DNA of 64,000 bases, from NCBI RefSeq assembly GCF_002993335.1, contig NZ_PVNS01000004.1:186001-250000 (forward strand), read 5' to 3'. The DNA comes from Alkalicoccus urumqiensis. Its GTDB lineage: Bacteria; Bacillota; Bacilli; Bacillales; Salisediminibacteriaceae. Shown one piece after another: positions 25,234 to 34,335 of this stretch. Both the position numbers and the translations under genes were made by a program. Position 1 is the stretch's first letter. Every line of letters begins with the position of its first letter. The notes below the pieces were generated by a model. That model saw only the letters and a list, made by a program, of their open reading frames with translations, searched no databases and was not told the origin of the DNA.

Positions 25234-26841
25234 TCAGTCCATCGTGCGCGTCGTTTCCGTCAGTTCGTACAGGCTGCTCGGGTGGATATAGAAGTTCTGC
25301 AGATCCGAACGGAGGCCGGCCAGATGCTCCGTGTGGTAGAGTGGCACGAGCGGCGCTTCGTCCACAATGATCTGCTGCGCTTCTTCATACAGTTCGAGAC
25401 GAGCTGCTTCGTCCATTTCACGCCGGCCTGCCTCCAGCAGCTGATCCACTTCATCATTGGCAAAGAACGTCCGGTTGCCGGTCATGCCGAAGCTGTCGGA
25501 ATGAAATACCGGGTACAGTCCATAATCCGCATCTCCGGTGACCGTCCCCCAGGAGCCGAGAAACATTTCATGCTCTCCTTCCGATACGCGTTCACGGTGC
25601 ACGCCCGCTTCCATCGATTCAATGTCAACGTCGATTCCGACGGCGGACAGCTGGCCCTGGAGAAGCTCTGCTGTATCGAGGCGAGTTCTAGAGTCATCGC
25701 TCCAGAGCTCAACGGAAAAACCATCTTCATAGCCCGCTTCCTGCAGCAGTTCCTGTGCTCCCTCCGGATCATACGGAATCGGATCCAGCTCTTCTGCGGA
25801 GCCGAATACCGGCGGCGCAAGCGGCCCTTCTGCCGGGATCGCTGCGCCGGCAGCTGCTCCCTCGACAATTTCTTCTTTGTTGACCGCCATCGCAACGGCA
25901 CGGCGGACGTCGGGATCATCGAACGGCGCTTTCTCCGTATTAAATCCGAAGTAGGCAAGCGACGCACTGTCATAGCGGGCCACGTCGGTTTCCTCATTCT
26001 CTTCCACCCGTTCGATATCATCCGGATTTAAATGACCGATAATCTGGGAACTTTCTGTCTCCAGCTCCCCGACGCGTGTCAGATCCTCCGGCACGATCGT
26101 AAACGTCAGCGTCTCTGCCCCGGGGCCGTCGGCAAAGTAATCCGGGTTCGCTTCCAGCTCGATCCGCTCGCCCGGTTCCTGGGAGACGAACTGATACGGG
26201 CCGGTGCCTACTGGGTTTTCATTAATCACAGAGCCTGGCTGTTCGCCGTTTTCCATCGCCGCCAGATCCTCCTGCAGCACATCCGGACTGACCATCTGAC
26301 CGGCCGGGTGGGCAAAATGCTGCCGGAGCGGTGCAAAAGGATATTCCGTCGTCAGCCGGACCGTGTAGTTATCAACGACTTCCACATCTGTAATCATGTC
26401 GAACATAAACGCCATCGTCGACGCCACGTCCGGGTTCAGCATCCGGTCCACGTTCATTTTGACGACGTCCGCTGTCAGCTCATTCCCGTCGTGAAACTGA
26501 ATCCCTTCTTTCAGCTGAATTTCCCACACTTCAGGCTCCACCTGTTCAAAGGATTCTGCGAGACTCATCGAGAGATCTAAATTCTCATCTGTTTTCACTA
26601 ATGTATCGAAAATCGTCCGCTTGACGTTCAATGACGGATGATCATTGCCAAAGTGCGGATCGAGCGAATTAACATCCGCCTGCATCGCCACGTTCAGCGC
26701 ATCCGGGTCGGCGGCTTCCTCTGCATTGTTATTCTCTTCGTTATTCTGCGGTGCTTCGGTTTCCCCGCTGTTATCCGGCTCTGCGGCACATGCTGCGAGC
26801 AGCGGCAGAAGGCTTAGTACCGTGATTCGTTTCTTCATCAT
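25234..26841 (-). CDS. Oligopeptide/glutathione-type ABC binding lipoprotein
   Basis: A 535-residue SBP_bac_5 receptor. It has a lipoprotein signal ending in LLAAC, a short acidic linker, then the two-lobed DppA/OppA domain (SLDPHFGNDHPS near residue 60, ADVVKMNVDRMLNP, VGTGPYQFVS, VRRAVAMAVNKEEIV). The family carries peptides, glutathione or nickel complexes into a Dpp-type importer. No permease or ATPase gene is near, so it must share a transporter encoded elsewhere. Confidence 0.9.
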   Translation of the reverse strand: MMKKRITVLSLLPLLAACAAEPDNSGETEAPQNNEENNNAEEAADPDALNVAMQADVNSLDPHFGNDHPSLNVKRTIFDTLVKTDENLDLSMSLAESFEQVEPEVWEIQLKEGIQFHDGNELTADVVKMNVDRMLNPDVASTMAFMFDMITDVEVVDNYTVRLTTEYPFAPLRQHFAHPAGQMVSPDVLQEDLAAMENGEQPGSVINENPVGTGPYQFVSQEPGERIELEANPDYFADGPGAETLTFTIVPEDLTRVGELETESSQIIGHLNPDDIERVEENEETDVARYDSASLAYFGFNTEKAPFDDPDVRRAVAMAVNKEEIVEGAAAGAAIPAEGPLAPPVFGSAEELDPIPYDPEGAQELLQEAGYEDGFSVELWSDDSRTRLDTAELLQGQLSAVGIDVDIESMEAGVHRERVSEGEHEMFLGSWGTVTGDADYGLYPVFHSDSFGMTGNRTFFANDEVDQLLEAGRREMDEAARLELYEEAQQIIVDEAPLVPLYHTEHLAGLRSDLQNFYIHPSSLYELTETTRTMD

Positions 26842-26968
26842 TATTCCCCCTCGTCTGATCTGCAGACTAAAGAATAGCGCGGATTACTGATTAATTCAAG
26901 CGGTTTGATCGGGATTAATAAATGAATCCGCTTACGACCTATTTCCGGGGGAAAATGACGCCATTCAG

Positions 26969-27003
26969 CAAAAAAACTGCCGCTGTAAATCACAGCGGAC
27001 AGT
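26969..27003 (-). terminator. Terminator of the SDR gene
   Basis: ACTGTCCGCTG pairs with CAGCGGCAGT (one bulge), followed by TTTTTTT on the minus strand. Confidence 0.85.
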
Positions 27004-27023
27004 CCTTCTGCATACCGTTTTTT

Positions 27024-27815
27024 TTACAATAGAGAGGAGCCTCCGTCAATAAAGAGCTCTGTCCCGGTAATATGTTTTGAGGCGTCCGAGGCGAGGAAGG
27101 ATACGAGATCGGCGACTTCCTCCGGATCTCCCCCGTCTCCTTTCAGCGGCTGATCGCCTTCCGGGTGCTCCACCGGAATTTCGATTTTCTCCAGCTCCTC
27201 TTCTTTCGGGTACGTTTTACTGCCGATGTCGGTCTTGATAAAGCCCGGGCAGATGACATTGACGCGGATGCGGTAATTGCTCAGCTCGAGCGCTGCCATC
27301 TTTCCGAATGCGAGCTGACCTGCCTTTGTACTGCTGTAGGCGGACATACCGAAGTTGGAAAACACGCGTGTGCCGTTAACCGAACTCGTCAGAATAATAC
27401 TGCCGCCGTTTTCTTTCATGTGAGGAATGGCGTATTTCACGGTGTGAAATGTACCGTTCAAGTTAATGCTCGTCGTTTTCCCCCACTCGTCCGGTTCCAT
27501 ATCTTCGATCGGGGAGACGGTGCCGTTAATCCCGGCATTTGCAAACACAATATCCACCGGACCGAACCGGTCGACGGCTTTCTGAAACGCGTCTTCCACC
27601 GCCCGGGCATCGGATGTATCACAGGCAAACGGTTCGGCTTCTCCACCCTCTTCTTTAATCGCCTGGGCCGTTTTTTCGGCTTCGGCTGCTTCTATATCCA
27701 ACAGCGTCACGCGGGTCCCCTGGGCAGCCAGCTGCTTGGCAGCTGTCTCCCCCATTCCGGAGCCTCCTCCGGTGATGACAGCGTGGCGTCCTTTTAATGA
27801 ATCGTACGTATTCAT
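27024..27815 (-). CDS. Short-chain dehydrogenase/reductase
   Basis: A 263-residue classical SDR. It has the cofactor motif GGGSGMG near residues 17-23, NAGING, the catalytic Ser in LTSSVNG and the YSSTK Tyr-Lys pair, and ends with the usual LFIDGGSS. The substrate is unknown. It is divergent from the SMP-30-like lactonase gene, with about 115 bases between, so the pair could act on the same sugar or aldehyde; that is only context. Confidence 0.88.
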   Translation of the reverse strand: MNTYDSLKGRHAVITGGGSGMGETAAKQLAAQGTRVTLLDIEAAEAEKTAQAIKEEGGEAEPFACDTSDARAVEDAFQKAVDRFGPVDIVFANAGINGTVSPIEDMEPDEWGKTTSINLNGTFHTVKYAIPHMKENGGSIILTSSVNGTRVFSNFGMSAYSSTKAGQLAFGKMAALELSNYRIRVNVICPGFIKTDIGSKTYPKEEELEKIEIPVEHPEGDQPLKGDGGDPEEVADLVSFLASDASKHITGTELFIDGGSSLL

Positions 27816-27931
27816 CGCAGTCCCTCCTACTTGAATTTTCCAACTTCTTTACCCTGTCAAAGAGAGAGTGAAACGCATAGGAGAAGGTTAATGAACCGCA
27901 AAAAAGGTTATAGTACGCTGAGGTGATTCAT

Positions 27932-28798
27932 GTGACAGCAGCAGAATTTATTTATGATGCGAAAGCAAAACTTGCTGAAGGCCCGTTCTGGGATGAGAAA
28001 TCCAATCAGCTTCTCTGGGTCGATATTGACGGCGGCCGTGTACATTTTTACGATCCGGAAACCGGTAAAAACCGCTCCTACGCCATGGGACAGCGCGTCG
28101 GATGCGCTGTTCTCGGCACATCCGGACTGCTTTACACCGGCATGGACCACGGTCTGTACCGAAACAGCCTGGAAACCGGGGAGCAGACCCAGCTGACCGA
28201 TCCCGAAACGGACAAGCCCGGCAACCGGTTCAATGATGGCAAATGCGATCCTCAGGGGCGCTTCTGGGCGGGAACGATGGTACTCGAAGGAAACGACGGC
28301 GGTGCCTCCCTGTACCGGATGGAGCACGATCAGTCGCTCACCGTACAGAAAACCGGCGTCACTGTTTCCAACGGTATGGCGTGGGATGAAGCTAATCTGT
28401 GGATGTATTACATCGACACCCCGTCGGAGACGATTTACCGCTATGACTTCGATCCCGAATCCGGGGCGATTACCAATGAAACGACAGCCTTTCAGACGAC
28501 AGAACTTGAAGGCCATCCGGACGGGATGACGATCGATAATGAAGGAAAGCTCTGGGTCGCATTTTTCGGCGGCGGCTGTGTGCGCCGCTTTGATCCGGAA
28601 AACGGCACGGTTCTTGAAACGATCGAGGTCGAGGCTTCTAATGTCACATCGTGCTGCTTCGGCGGCCGTGACTGGTCGACGCTGTACATTACGACCGGAA
28701 AAGAAGAGGACGAACCGAAGTCCGGCGGCCTGTTTGCCATAGACCTTCCCGTAAGCGGCGCGAAATCCCACCGCTACCTCGACTCACCACAGACGTAG
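27932..28798 (+). CDS. SMP-30/gluconolactonase family protein
   Basis: A six-bladed propeller lactonase of 288 residues. Metal-site motifs are KLAEGPFWD (Glu), GNRFNDGKCDPQGRFWAG (Asn), VSNGMAWD (Asn) and HPDGMTIDNEGKLWVAFF (Asp). The family hydrolyses aldonolactones such as gluconolactone to aldonates, which would feed the sugar-acid pathways encoded at 9-20 kb. I chose the GTG at 27932, 6 bases after GAGGTG, over the GTG inside that binding site at 27923. Confidence 0.88.
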   Translation: MTAAEFIYDAKAKLAEGPFWDEKSNQLLWVDIDGGRVHFYDPETGKNRSYAMGQRVGCAVLGTSGLLYTGMDHGLYRNSLETGEQTQLTDPETDKPGNRFNDGKCDPQGRFWAGTMVLEGNDGGASLYRMEHDQSLTVQKTGVTVSNGMAWDEANLWMYYIDTPSETIYRYDFDPESGAITNETTAFQTTELEGHPDGMTIDNEGKLWVAFFGGGCVRRFDPENGTVLETIEVEASNVTSCCFGGRDWSTLYITTGKEEDEPKSGGLFAIDLPVSGAKSHRYLDSPQT

Positions 28799-28863
28799 CC
28801 TTCCCGCCCGTTCCTGCCTGTGGTACACTTTCCATAGAGATTAATTCCGGAGGTGCACCATCC

Positions 28864-28965
28864 ATGAAACGGTTTTTTCAAGGGCTCTGGCAGCTCGTCA
28901 TCGGCACGATCGTCGTCGCTGCTCCAATGTACGGCATCGCGCTGCTTCTTTCCTACTTTTTATAA
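28864..28965 (+). CDS. Very small membrane protein, 33 aa
   Basis: An ATG behind GGAGG opens a 33-residue frame: a short basic N-terminus (MKRFFQGLWQ) then one hydrophobic helix reaching almost to the C-terminus. It has its own terminator directly downstream, which supports a real gene. I do not recognise it. Its place just before the desaturase promoter may be chance. Confidence 0.6.
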   Translation: MKRFFQGLWQLVIGTIVVAAPMYGIALLLSYFL

Positions 28966-28982
28966 CAACTTTTTCAGCATTT

Positions 28983-29010
28983 CCCGGCAGGTTTTCTGCC
29001 GGGATTTTTT
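28983..29010 (+). terminator. Terminator of the small membrane protein gene
   Basis: CCCGGCAG pairs with CTGCCGGG around GTTTT, followed by ATTTTTTG. Confidence 0.9.
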
Positions 29011-29035
29011 GTGTGCGGACAGTTCTCGACACAAT

Positions 29036-29101
29036 ATGACATTTGTCATTTCGTTTTCCTGACAGCTATGTCTTATGAGCTGGTGCCAGATCCAGTATAC
29101 T
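29036..29101 (+). promoter_or_regulatory. des promoter with candidate DesR sites
   Basis: ATGACA-TT-TGTCAT (29036-29049) is a perfect palindrome, and a related GACA-N4-TGTC follows at 29061-29072; the GACA elements are 23 bp apart, about two helical turns. TATACT at 29096-29101 is a good -10 but no good -35 exists, as expected of an activated promoter. The desKR genes follow des. DesR binding is inferred. Confidence 0.6.
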
Positions 29102-29133
29102 GAAGATAGTTAAAGAGAACGGAGGGCGACACA

Positions 29134-30165
29134 ATGAGTAAAGAACAGCAGCGCGAACTGAAAAAAAGCGTACAGCCATTTACCACCTCGGACACAAAGA
29201 AAAGTATCTGGCAGATTATAAATACGATTCCACCGTTTTTCCTTCTTTGGTTTCTTGCCTATCAGAGCCTGGAAGTTTCTGTATGGCTTGCCGTTCCATT
29301 TATTGTTCTTGCCGCAGGCTTCGTCGTGCGGATGTTCATTATTTTCCATGACTGCACTCACGGATCTTTCTTTAAAAACCAGAAAGCGAACCGCATCATG
29401 GGAACAATCACCGGCATATTCACACACTTCGCATTTGAAAAGTGGAAGCGGAGCCACGCCATTCACCACGCTACGAGCGGCAACCTCGACAAGCGCGGCA
29501 TCGGCGACATCTGGATTATGACCGTCGAAGAGTGGAAGCAGGCTTCTAAAATGGAACGCCTGCAGTACAGACTGTACCGTCACCCGCTCGTCATGTTCGG
29601 GCTCGGTCCGTGGATGCTCTTTTTATACGACAACCGCCTGAACCGCAAAGGCGCAAAAGGCCGCGAACGGTGGAACACCCACTTGATCAATGCAAGTCTC
29701 GTCGTTCTTTACACGACAGGTATTTTAACGCTCGGATGGGCATTTCTCGCTATTCAGCTTTCGACTCTGTTCGTCTCCGGTGTACTCGGCATCTGGCTCT
29801 TCTACGTGCAGCACCAGTTTGAAGATGCCTACTTCGAGCACGAAGAGAACTGGGATTTCGTCAAAGCAGCGGTGGACGGCAGCTCCTATTACAAGCTTCC
29901 GAAAGTACTGCAGTGGCTTTCCGGCAACATCGGCTACCATCACGTGCACCACCTGAGCCCGAAGGTACCGAACTACAACCTGGAAGAAACTCATGAGAAA
30001 ACGACGCCGCTTCAAAAGGTAACCACCGTAACGCTCTGGTCGAGCTTCGAATCGATCCGGTTCCGCCTGTTCGATGAGGACGCCAAACAGTTCGTTACGT
30101 TCAAGGAAGCAGAGAAAAAACAGACGCCCGTCCGTCCGGATAACCGTAAGCGGATGACCGGCTGA
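29134..30165 (+). CDS. des: Membrane fatty-acid desaturase
   Basis: Introduces a double bond into membrane lipid acyl chains when cold lowers fluidity. The 343-residue protein has the three histidine boxes of membrane desaturases: HDCTHG (near residue 72), HAIHH (near 107) and HHVHH (near 268), which bind the di-iron centre, and about four membrane helices. The ATG has ACGGAGG upstream. With desK and desR directly after, this is the Bacillus cold-sensing module. Confidence 0.95.
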   Translation: MSKEQQRELKKSVQPFTTSDTKKSIWQIINTIPPFFLLWFLAYQSLEVSVWLAVPFIVLAAGFVVRMFIIFHDCTHGSFFKNQKANRIMGTITGIFTHFAFEKWKRSHAIHHATSGNLDKRGIGDIWIMTVEEWKQASKMERLQYRLYRHPLVMFGLGPWMLFLYDNRLNRKGAKGRERWNTHLINASLVVLYTTGILTLGWAFLAIQLSTLFVSGVLGIWLFYVQHQFEDAYFEHEENWDFVKAAVDGSSYYKLPKVLQWLSGNIGYHHVHHLSPKVPNYNLEETHEKTTPLQKVTTVTLWSSFESIRFRLFDEDAKQFVTFKEAEKKQTPVRPDNRKRMTG

Positions 30166-30186
30166 TGGAACGAAACAGCACCTATC

Positions 30187-30225
30187 AAGGAGGCACTCCC
30201 GCCGGTCGGGATGCCTCCTTTTTTC
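30187..30225 (+). terminator. Terminator between des and desK
   Basis: AAGGAGGCA pairs with TGCCTCCTT, extended by CCCG/CGGG, then TTTTTTC. The two-component genes therefore probably have separate or partial readthrough expression. Confidence 0.85.
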
Positions 30226-30272
30226 ACACGTTCTGTGCTACACTGAAACGAGCGAACGGAGGATGGTCGGCC

Positions 30273-31412
30273 ATGCATAACTGGTTTCATTTATTTCCAA
30301 AAAGCACGGGGCTCAGCCTGTACGCCTGGTTGATTTTCTGCCTGCTGCCTTTCTATTTTATTATCCGCTTTTCCACGGTAGCGGAAGTCGGTCTCGGCAT
30401 TGTGATGATCGTCCTTTTCTTCACGGTGTATACATTGACGTTTATACGGCACGGCTGGCCGCTCTATGTGTCTGTCAGCCTGCAGATGGTGATCAGCGCA
30501 GGGATGACGCTGTACTTCGGCTACGTTTACTTCTTCCTGTTTCTTGCTTTCTTTATCGGTAACGTCCGGAGCAGACCGGGGTTTATTTCTTTGTATGTTG
30601 TCCATCTCGTCCTGTCCCTCGGCGTCGTGACCGCCGGTTTTTTCCTGCAGCAGGAAATGTACATGATGCAGCTTCCCTTTATTTTCATCAGTGTCATCGG
30701 CATGATTCTTCTGCCTCCGGTGATCGCTTCACGAAACCGGCAGGAACAGCTCCGCTCCCAGCTTGAACTGGCAAACGCGCGCATTTCTGAACTGGTTGTC
30801 GTCGAGGAGCGGCAGCGTATCGCCCGTGACCTGCATGATACGCTCGGTCAGAAATTGTCGCTGATCGGTCTGAAAAGTGAACTCGCCGGCCAGCTGATCG
30901 ATAAAAAACCGGAGAAAGCGAAAAAAGAAGTCGATGATATTCATCAGACAGCGAGATTGGCACTGAAAGAAGTCCGGGACATGGTGTCCGACATGCGGGG
31001 CATCCGCCTGAGAGATGAGATGGTTCATGTACGGGAACTGCTTCAGGCAGCCCAGATCGAATGTCGTTTTCACGGGGAGGAAGAGATCCGGGATGTACCG
31101 CTCCTTGTCGAAAACACGCTCAGCATGTGTCTGAAGGAAGCGGTGACGAACGTGGTGAAGCACAGCTATGCGGAAGTGTGCGAAATTACGGTAACGCAGG
31201 AAGACCAGGGCGTGCGGGTCCGGGTGTCGGATGACGGCGCAGGGCTAGCGGATGTGCCATTTGCCCGGAAAAAAAGCGGATTGAAGGGAATGAAAGAACG
31301 TCTCGAGTTTGTGAACGGAACATTGACGGTGGATGGAAATGCAGGCACGACATTAACGATGTTCGTGCCGACAAATGTCCGTCCTTCCGATACGGAGGAG
31401 GCTGGAACGTGA
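30273..31412 (+). CDS. desK: Sensor histidine kinase DesK
   Basis: Membrane thermosensor of 379 residues. About five transmembrane helices fill residues 1-150, then a coiled coil and a HisKA_3 domain with the phosphoacceptor His in RDLHDTLGQKLSLIGLKSE, and an HATPase domain (EAVTNVVKHS, VSDDGAGL, GLKGMKERLE). DesK switches from phosphatase to kinase in the cold and phosphorylates DesR. I chose the ATG at 30273, 10 bases after GGAGG; the longer frame upstream would run through the des terminator. Confidence 0.92.
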   Translation: MHNWFHLFPKSTGLSLYAWLIFCLLPFYFIIRFSTVAEVGLGIVMIVLFFTVYTLTFIRHGWPLYVSVSLQMVISAGMTLYFGYVYFFLFLAFFIGNVRSRPGFISLYVVHLVLSLGVVTAGFFLQQEMYMMQLPFIFISVIGMILLPPVIASRNRQEQLRSQLELANARISELVVVEERQRIARDLHDTLGQKLSLIGLKSELAGQLIDKKPEKAKKEVDDIHQTARLALKEVRDMVSDMRGIRLRDEMVHVRELLQAAQIECRFHGEEEIRDVPLLVENTLSMCLKEAVTNVVKHSYAEVCEITVTQEDQGVRVRVSDDGAGLADVPFARKKSGLKGMKERLEFVNGTLTVDGNAGTTLTMFVPTNVRPSDTEEAGT

Positions 31413-32008
31413 TACGGATTGTACTTGCAGAAGATCAGCAGATGCTTTTGGGGGCGCTCGGATCGCTTCTTGACCTCCGGGAGGATATGGAGGTCGTCGG
31501 CATGGCACCGGACGGGGAAAAAGCCGTGGAGATGGTCGAGCGGCTGAATCCCGATATCTGCATTATGGATATTGAAATGCCCGGTCTGACGGGACTGGAG
31601 GCTGCAGAGAAATTAAAAGATCATTCGTGCCGCATTATTATTTTGACGACGTTTGCGCGCGGAGGCTACTTTGAACATGCGCGCCGCGCCGGCGTGGACG
31701 GCTACCTGTTAAAAGACAGTCCGAGTGAAGAGCTGGCGGACGCGGTGTATACGGTCATGGAAGGCCGGCGTGTGTACGCTCCGGAGCTGATCGATCAGCT
31801 CTACGACAATCCGAACCCTCTGACAGCACGGGAAATGGAGATCATGCAGCTGATCGCAGACGGACATACGACGAAACAGATTGCCGGCGAGCTGTTCCTG
31901 ACGAACGGCACTGTCCGGAACTATGTCTCGACGCTTCTCGATAAACTCGAAGTCAAAAACCGGATCGAAGCCATTTCCCTCTGCCGGGAGCGCGGGTGGA
32001 TTCGATAA
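31409..32008 (+). CDS. desR: Response regulator DesR
   Basis: A 199-residue NarL-type regulator. Receiver domain with acidic pocket LAEDQ and phosphoacceptor Asp in ICIMDIEMPG, then a LuxR-type helix-turn-helix (TAREMEIMQLIADGHTTKQIA, in part, near residues 137-155). Its GTG overlaps the desK stop (GTGA). When phosphorylated by DesK it activates des, most likely at the palindromes at 29036-29075. Confidence 0.93.
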   Translation: MIRIVLAEDQQMLLGALGSLLDLREDMEVVGMAPDGEKAVEMVERLNPDICIMDIEMPGLTGLEAAEKLKDHSCRIIILTTFARGGYFEHARRAGVDGYLLKDSPSEELADAVYTVMEGRRVYAPELIDQLYDNPNPLTAREMEIMQLIADGHTTKQIAGELFLTNGTVRNYVSTLLDKLEVKNRIEAISLCRERGWIR

Positions 32009-32010
32009 TG

Positions 32011-32056
32011 AAAACCACCCCCAGTCTCTCGTTTTGAGAACTGCAGGGGTGGTTTT
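32011..32056. terminator. Terminator of desKR
   Basis: AAAACCACCCC pairs with GGGGTGGTTTT, directly after the desR stop codon. Confidence 0.85.
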
Positions 32057-32119
32057 GGCGATTTTTCGTTTGAAGGGAATTAGTGCTTATAATGACTTTT
32101 CAGTACACTCACCGTTTCA

Positions 32120-32220
32120 GATGGACGCTTTCCCGAGGGCTTGTCTTCAGCTAACTTCTGCGGAAATACTTCCGCAGAAGTGGATCTTCAGACTGCGCTG
32201 ATCCTCCGGGAGTCGCCATC
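32120..32220. repeat. Imperfect palindromic intergenic element, about 100 bp
   Basis: The ends GATGG...CCATC are inverted, and the centre is a perfect 11-bp stem with a 4-base loop (CTTCTGCGGAA-ATAC-TTCCGCAGAAG, 32155-32180). Inner arms (CCCGAGGG / CCTCCGGG) also pair partly. The layout and phrases such as GCTTTCCCGAGGG and GGGAGTCGCCATC resemble the dispersed Bacillus intergenic palindromes. Copy number cannot be checked here. Confidence 0.55.
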
Positions 32221-32291
32221 TTTCACTTTGAGGAGTATACAAGTAGTTTTACATTCATGTCATTATAAGACTACACTAAAAAGCTATGGCT

Positions 32292-33641
32292 TTATTTAGG
32301 AACCTCGTCAGCTTTCATCTCCTCATATTCACGCATCTGAAGCAGAATATTTAGAAACCGTGGTTCGCTCAATTCCTCTTTAGCTTCTCTTACGAGACTG
32401 TACTCCCTTTTTACAGCCCCCTTACCTACAGTTTGAAAATTGTCCTCACTTCCTTTTACATCAGGGAGCACTTCATTTAATTCGTCTTTAATCTCATCAA
32501 ATGTAGATCCCTTCTTAAAAGTACCATGAAATATCTCTTCTTCTTCACCATTATAAACATAGTTGATATACCAGATAATCGAATGATCATACTCTTCTTT
32601 ATGAACTTTTGCATCAGCAGGTATATATGTGTGCATATCCAGTTCATCAAAGTAATGCAACTTAACTTCCGGCGAGAAGTCTGCGTTATACCCATTAAAA
32701 TTTATCACTGCTTCTTCTAATCTATCAAAGTTCGTAGTGTAGTTAGTATCATTGATTAATGGTACCGCAGCATAATCTTCATGTTTAGCCAGTGAGGAGA
32801 GAGTAATCCAGGAGTTCTGCCAGTTTTCAGATCTATCCAGCTCAAAAGATGAACTGAGGATAAACGGCGTGTGATAAATGGACCCAGTATAAACTTCTAA
32901 AAACTTATTATTATCGGGATCTTTGAAAGTATATACCTCTAATCCTTGAATATCACTTTTCTTTAGTCTATCTTTATGTTGTTTCGCTATTTCTGAATTG
33001 TTATCGAATAAATTGGCTTCGTGTGTAATAATTTGATCTAAAACCTGTTCACCATTCACTAAAAGCTCTTCATTTCCATTTACTCTTTCTAACACTTCGG
33101 ATAAATACTCATCAAATACCTCTTGATCTGCTTCTTTACTAAATAATTGAATTTCCATCCAATTATCATTGTTCTCATATCTATTTATGACCGTAAATTC
33201 ATTTTGCATTGATCCAGCGTCATCCCAGCTTAAAGGTATTAAATAATTCTGCCATTCTTGAAAGCTACTGCCAACATTACCGAAGGATTTATTATGAGGG
33301 TTATACGCCCTGTCTAATTCTATATCTTCCGTCTCACTATACTCCATCTCCGGATCCTGCTCGTTTTCCTCTACGTCATTTTCATCCTCTTCAATCTCTT
33401 CCACGTCTTCGGGTTCGTCATTTTCCCCCGGCTGCGGCAGGTTGAAATCTCCGGGCACGATGATCAGCGCTCCGAGAATAGCGCAGGCTGCGGCTGCTCC
33501 TCCGATAAACAGTTTCGGCGGCTTCCGCTTGGGAGGGGGTTCGGCGGATTGGAGCCCGTCATAAAACGCAGCAAGACTTCTGTCGGCTGCTGCTCTGGAT
33601 GGCCGGCGCGACTTGGCTTCTTCGACATCACGATGGGTCAT
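32292..33641 (-). CDS. Probable anti-sigma factor, membrane-anchored
   Basis: A 449-residue protein cotranscribed with an ECF sigma gene (ATGA overlap). A cytoplasmic N-terminus of about 50 residues (MTHRDVEEAKSRRPSRAA), one transmembrane helix near residues 52-70, a long Glu/Asp-rich linker, then a large extracytoplasmic domain I do not recognise. The ATG at 33641 has GGAGG 10 bases before it. By position it should hold the sigma factor at the membrane and release it on a signal. The domain after the linker is markedly AT-richer than neighbouring genes, which may mean foreign origin. Confidence 0.7.
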   Translation of the reverse strand: MTHRDVEEAKSRRPSRAAADRSLAAFYDGLQSAEPPPKRKPPKLFIGGAAAACAILGALIIVPGDFNLPQPGENDEPEDVEEIEEDENDVEENEQDPEMEYSETEDIELDRAYNPHNKSFGNVGSSFQEWQNYLIPLSWDDAGSMQNEFTVINRYENNDNWMEIQLFSKEADQEVFDEYLSEVLERVNGNEELLVNGEQVLDQIITHEANLFDNNSEIAKQHKDRLKKSDIQGLEVYTFKDPDNNKFLEVYTGSIYHTPFILSSSFELDRSENWQNSWITLSSLAKHEDYAAVPLINDTNYTTNFDRLEEAVINFNGYNADFSPEVKLHYFDELDMHTYIPADAKVHKEEYDHSIIWYINYVYNGEEEEIFHGTFKKGSTFDEIKDELNEVLPDVKGSEDNFQTVGKGAVKREYSLVREAKEELSEPRFLNILLQMREYEEMKADEVPK

Positions 33642-34192
33642 TCCGCAAACACCTCCATTCCCATGCATTCCTTCAGCTTTTTCCGCGCCCGCCACTGGAG
33701 CGCCTTCACGGATAACTGCGACTTCTCCAGCACCTGCGACGTTTCCTTAATGCTCATATCCTCCAGGAACCTCAAATGCAGCACCTGCCTGTACTCCAGT
33801 GGGAGCTCCTTCATGCACTGCTCCAGCTCATTCATATGTATATGGCGCATCATCTGCTTTTCCGCGTTATCCTTGGAAAACGACGATTGCTCCAGGTCCT
33901 TTTCTTCCATTGTTTTCACCATGTCGTGCTTCGCACGGCGGCGGTAATAGTCTTTCACGGCGTTTTTTGCTATGGAAAAGAGCCATGTTTTCACCGACGC
34001 CTCTCCCCGGAAGGAATGTATTTTTGATGCTGCGCGGAAAAAGACATCCTGCAGCAGTTCTTCTGCATCGTGGTAGCTGCTCGTCTGGGTAAGCAGGTAG
34101 CGGAACACCGCATCCACGTATCGGCCGTGAAGCTCTGCTACGGCACGATCATCACCTGACTGGATCCGCCCGACCAGTTCGTCGTCCTGCAT
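33638..34192 (-). CDS. ECF-type RNA polymerase sigma factor
   Basis: A 184-residue sigma-70 family factor. Region 2 holds HDAEELLQDVFFRA and GEASVKTWLFSIAKN; region 4 holds LPLEYRQVLHLRFLEDMSIK and a helix-turn-helix with QWRARKKLKE. The ATG at 34192 has AGGAGGG upstream; a longer frame lacks support. Activity is probably controlled by the membrane protein encoded downstream. Its target promoters are not evident here. Confidence 0.93.
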   Translation of the reverse strand: MQDDELVGRIQSGDDRAVAELHGRYVDAVFRYLLTQTSSYHDAEELLQDVFFRAASKIHSFRGEASVKTWLFSIAKNAVKDYYRRRAKHDMVKTMEEKDLEQSSFSKDNAEKQMMRHIHMNELEQCMKELPLEYRQVLHLRFLEDMSIKETSQVLEKSQLSVKALQWRARKKLKECMGMEVFAE

Positions 34193-34335
34193 CGTATCCC
34201 TCCTTTTCTGCCTGTCTGTCCGTAGGAAGCATAATTTTTCCAAAAGATGCTCCCTTTTTTTAAAAAGGAGTTTTTTTCTTTCTGTCGAATGGGGTATAAG
34301 AGAAAGAAACCCATTTCAGTTAAAGGAGCGATTCC

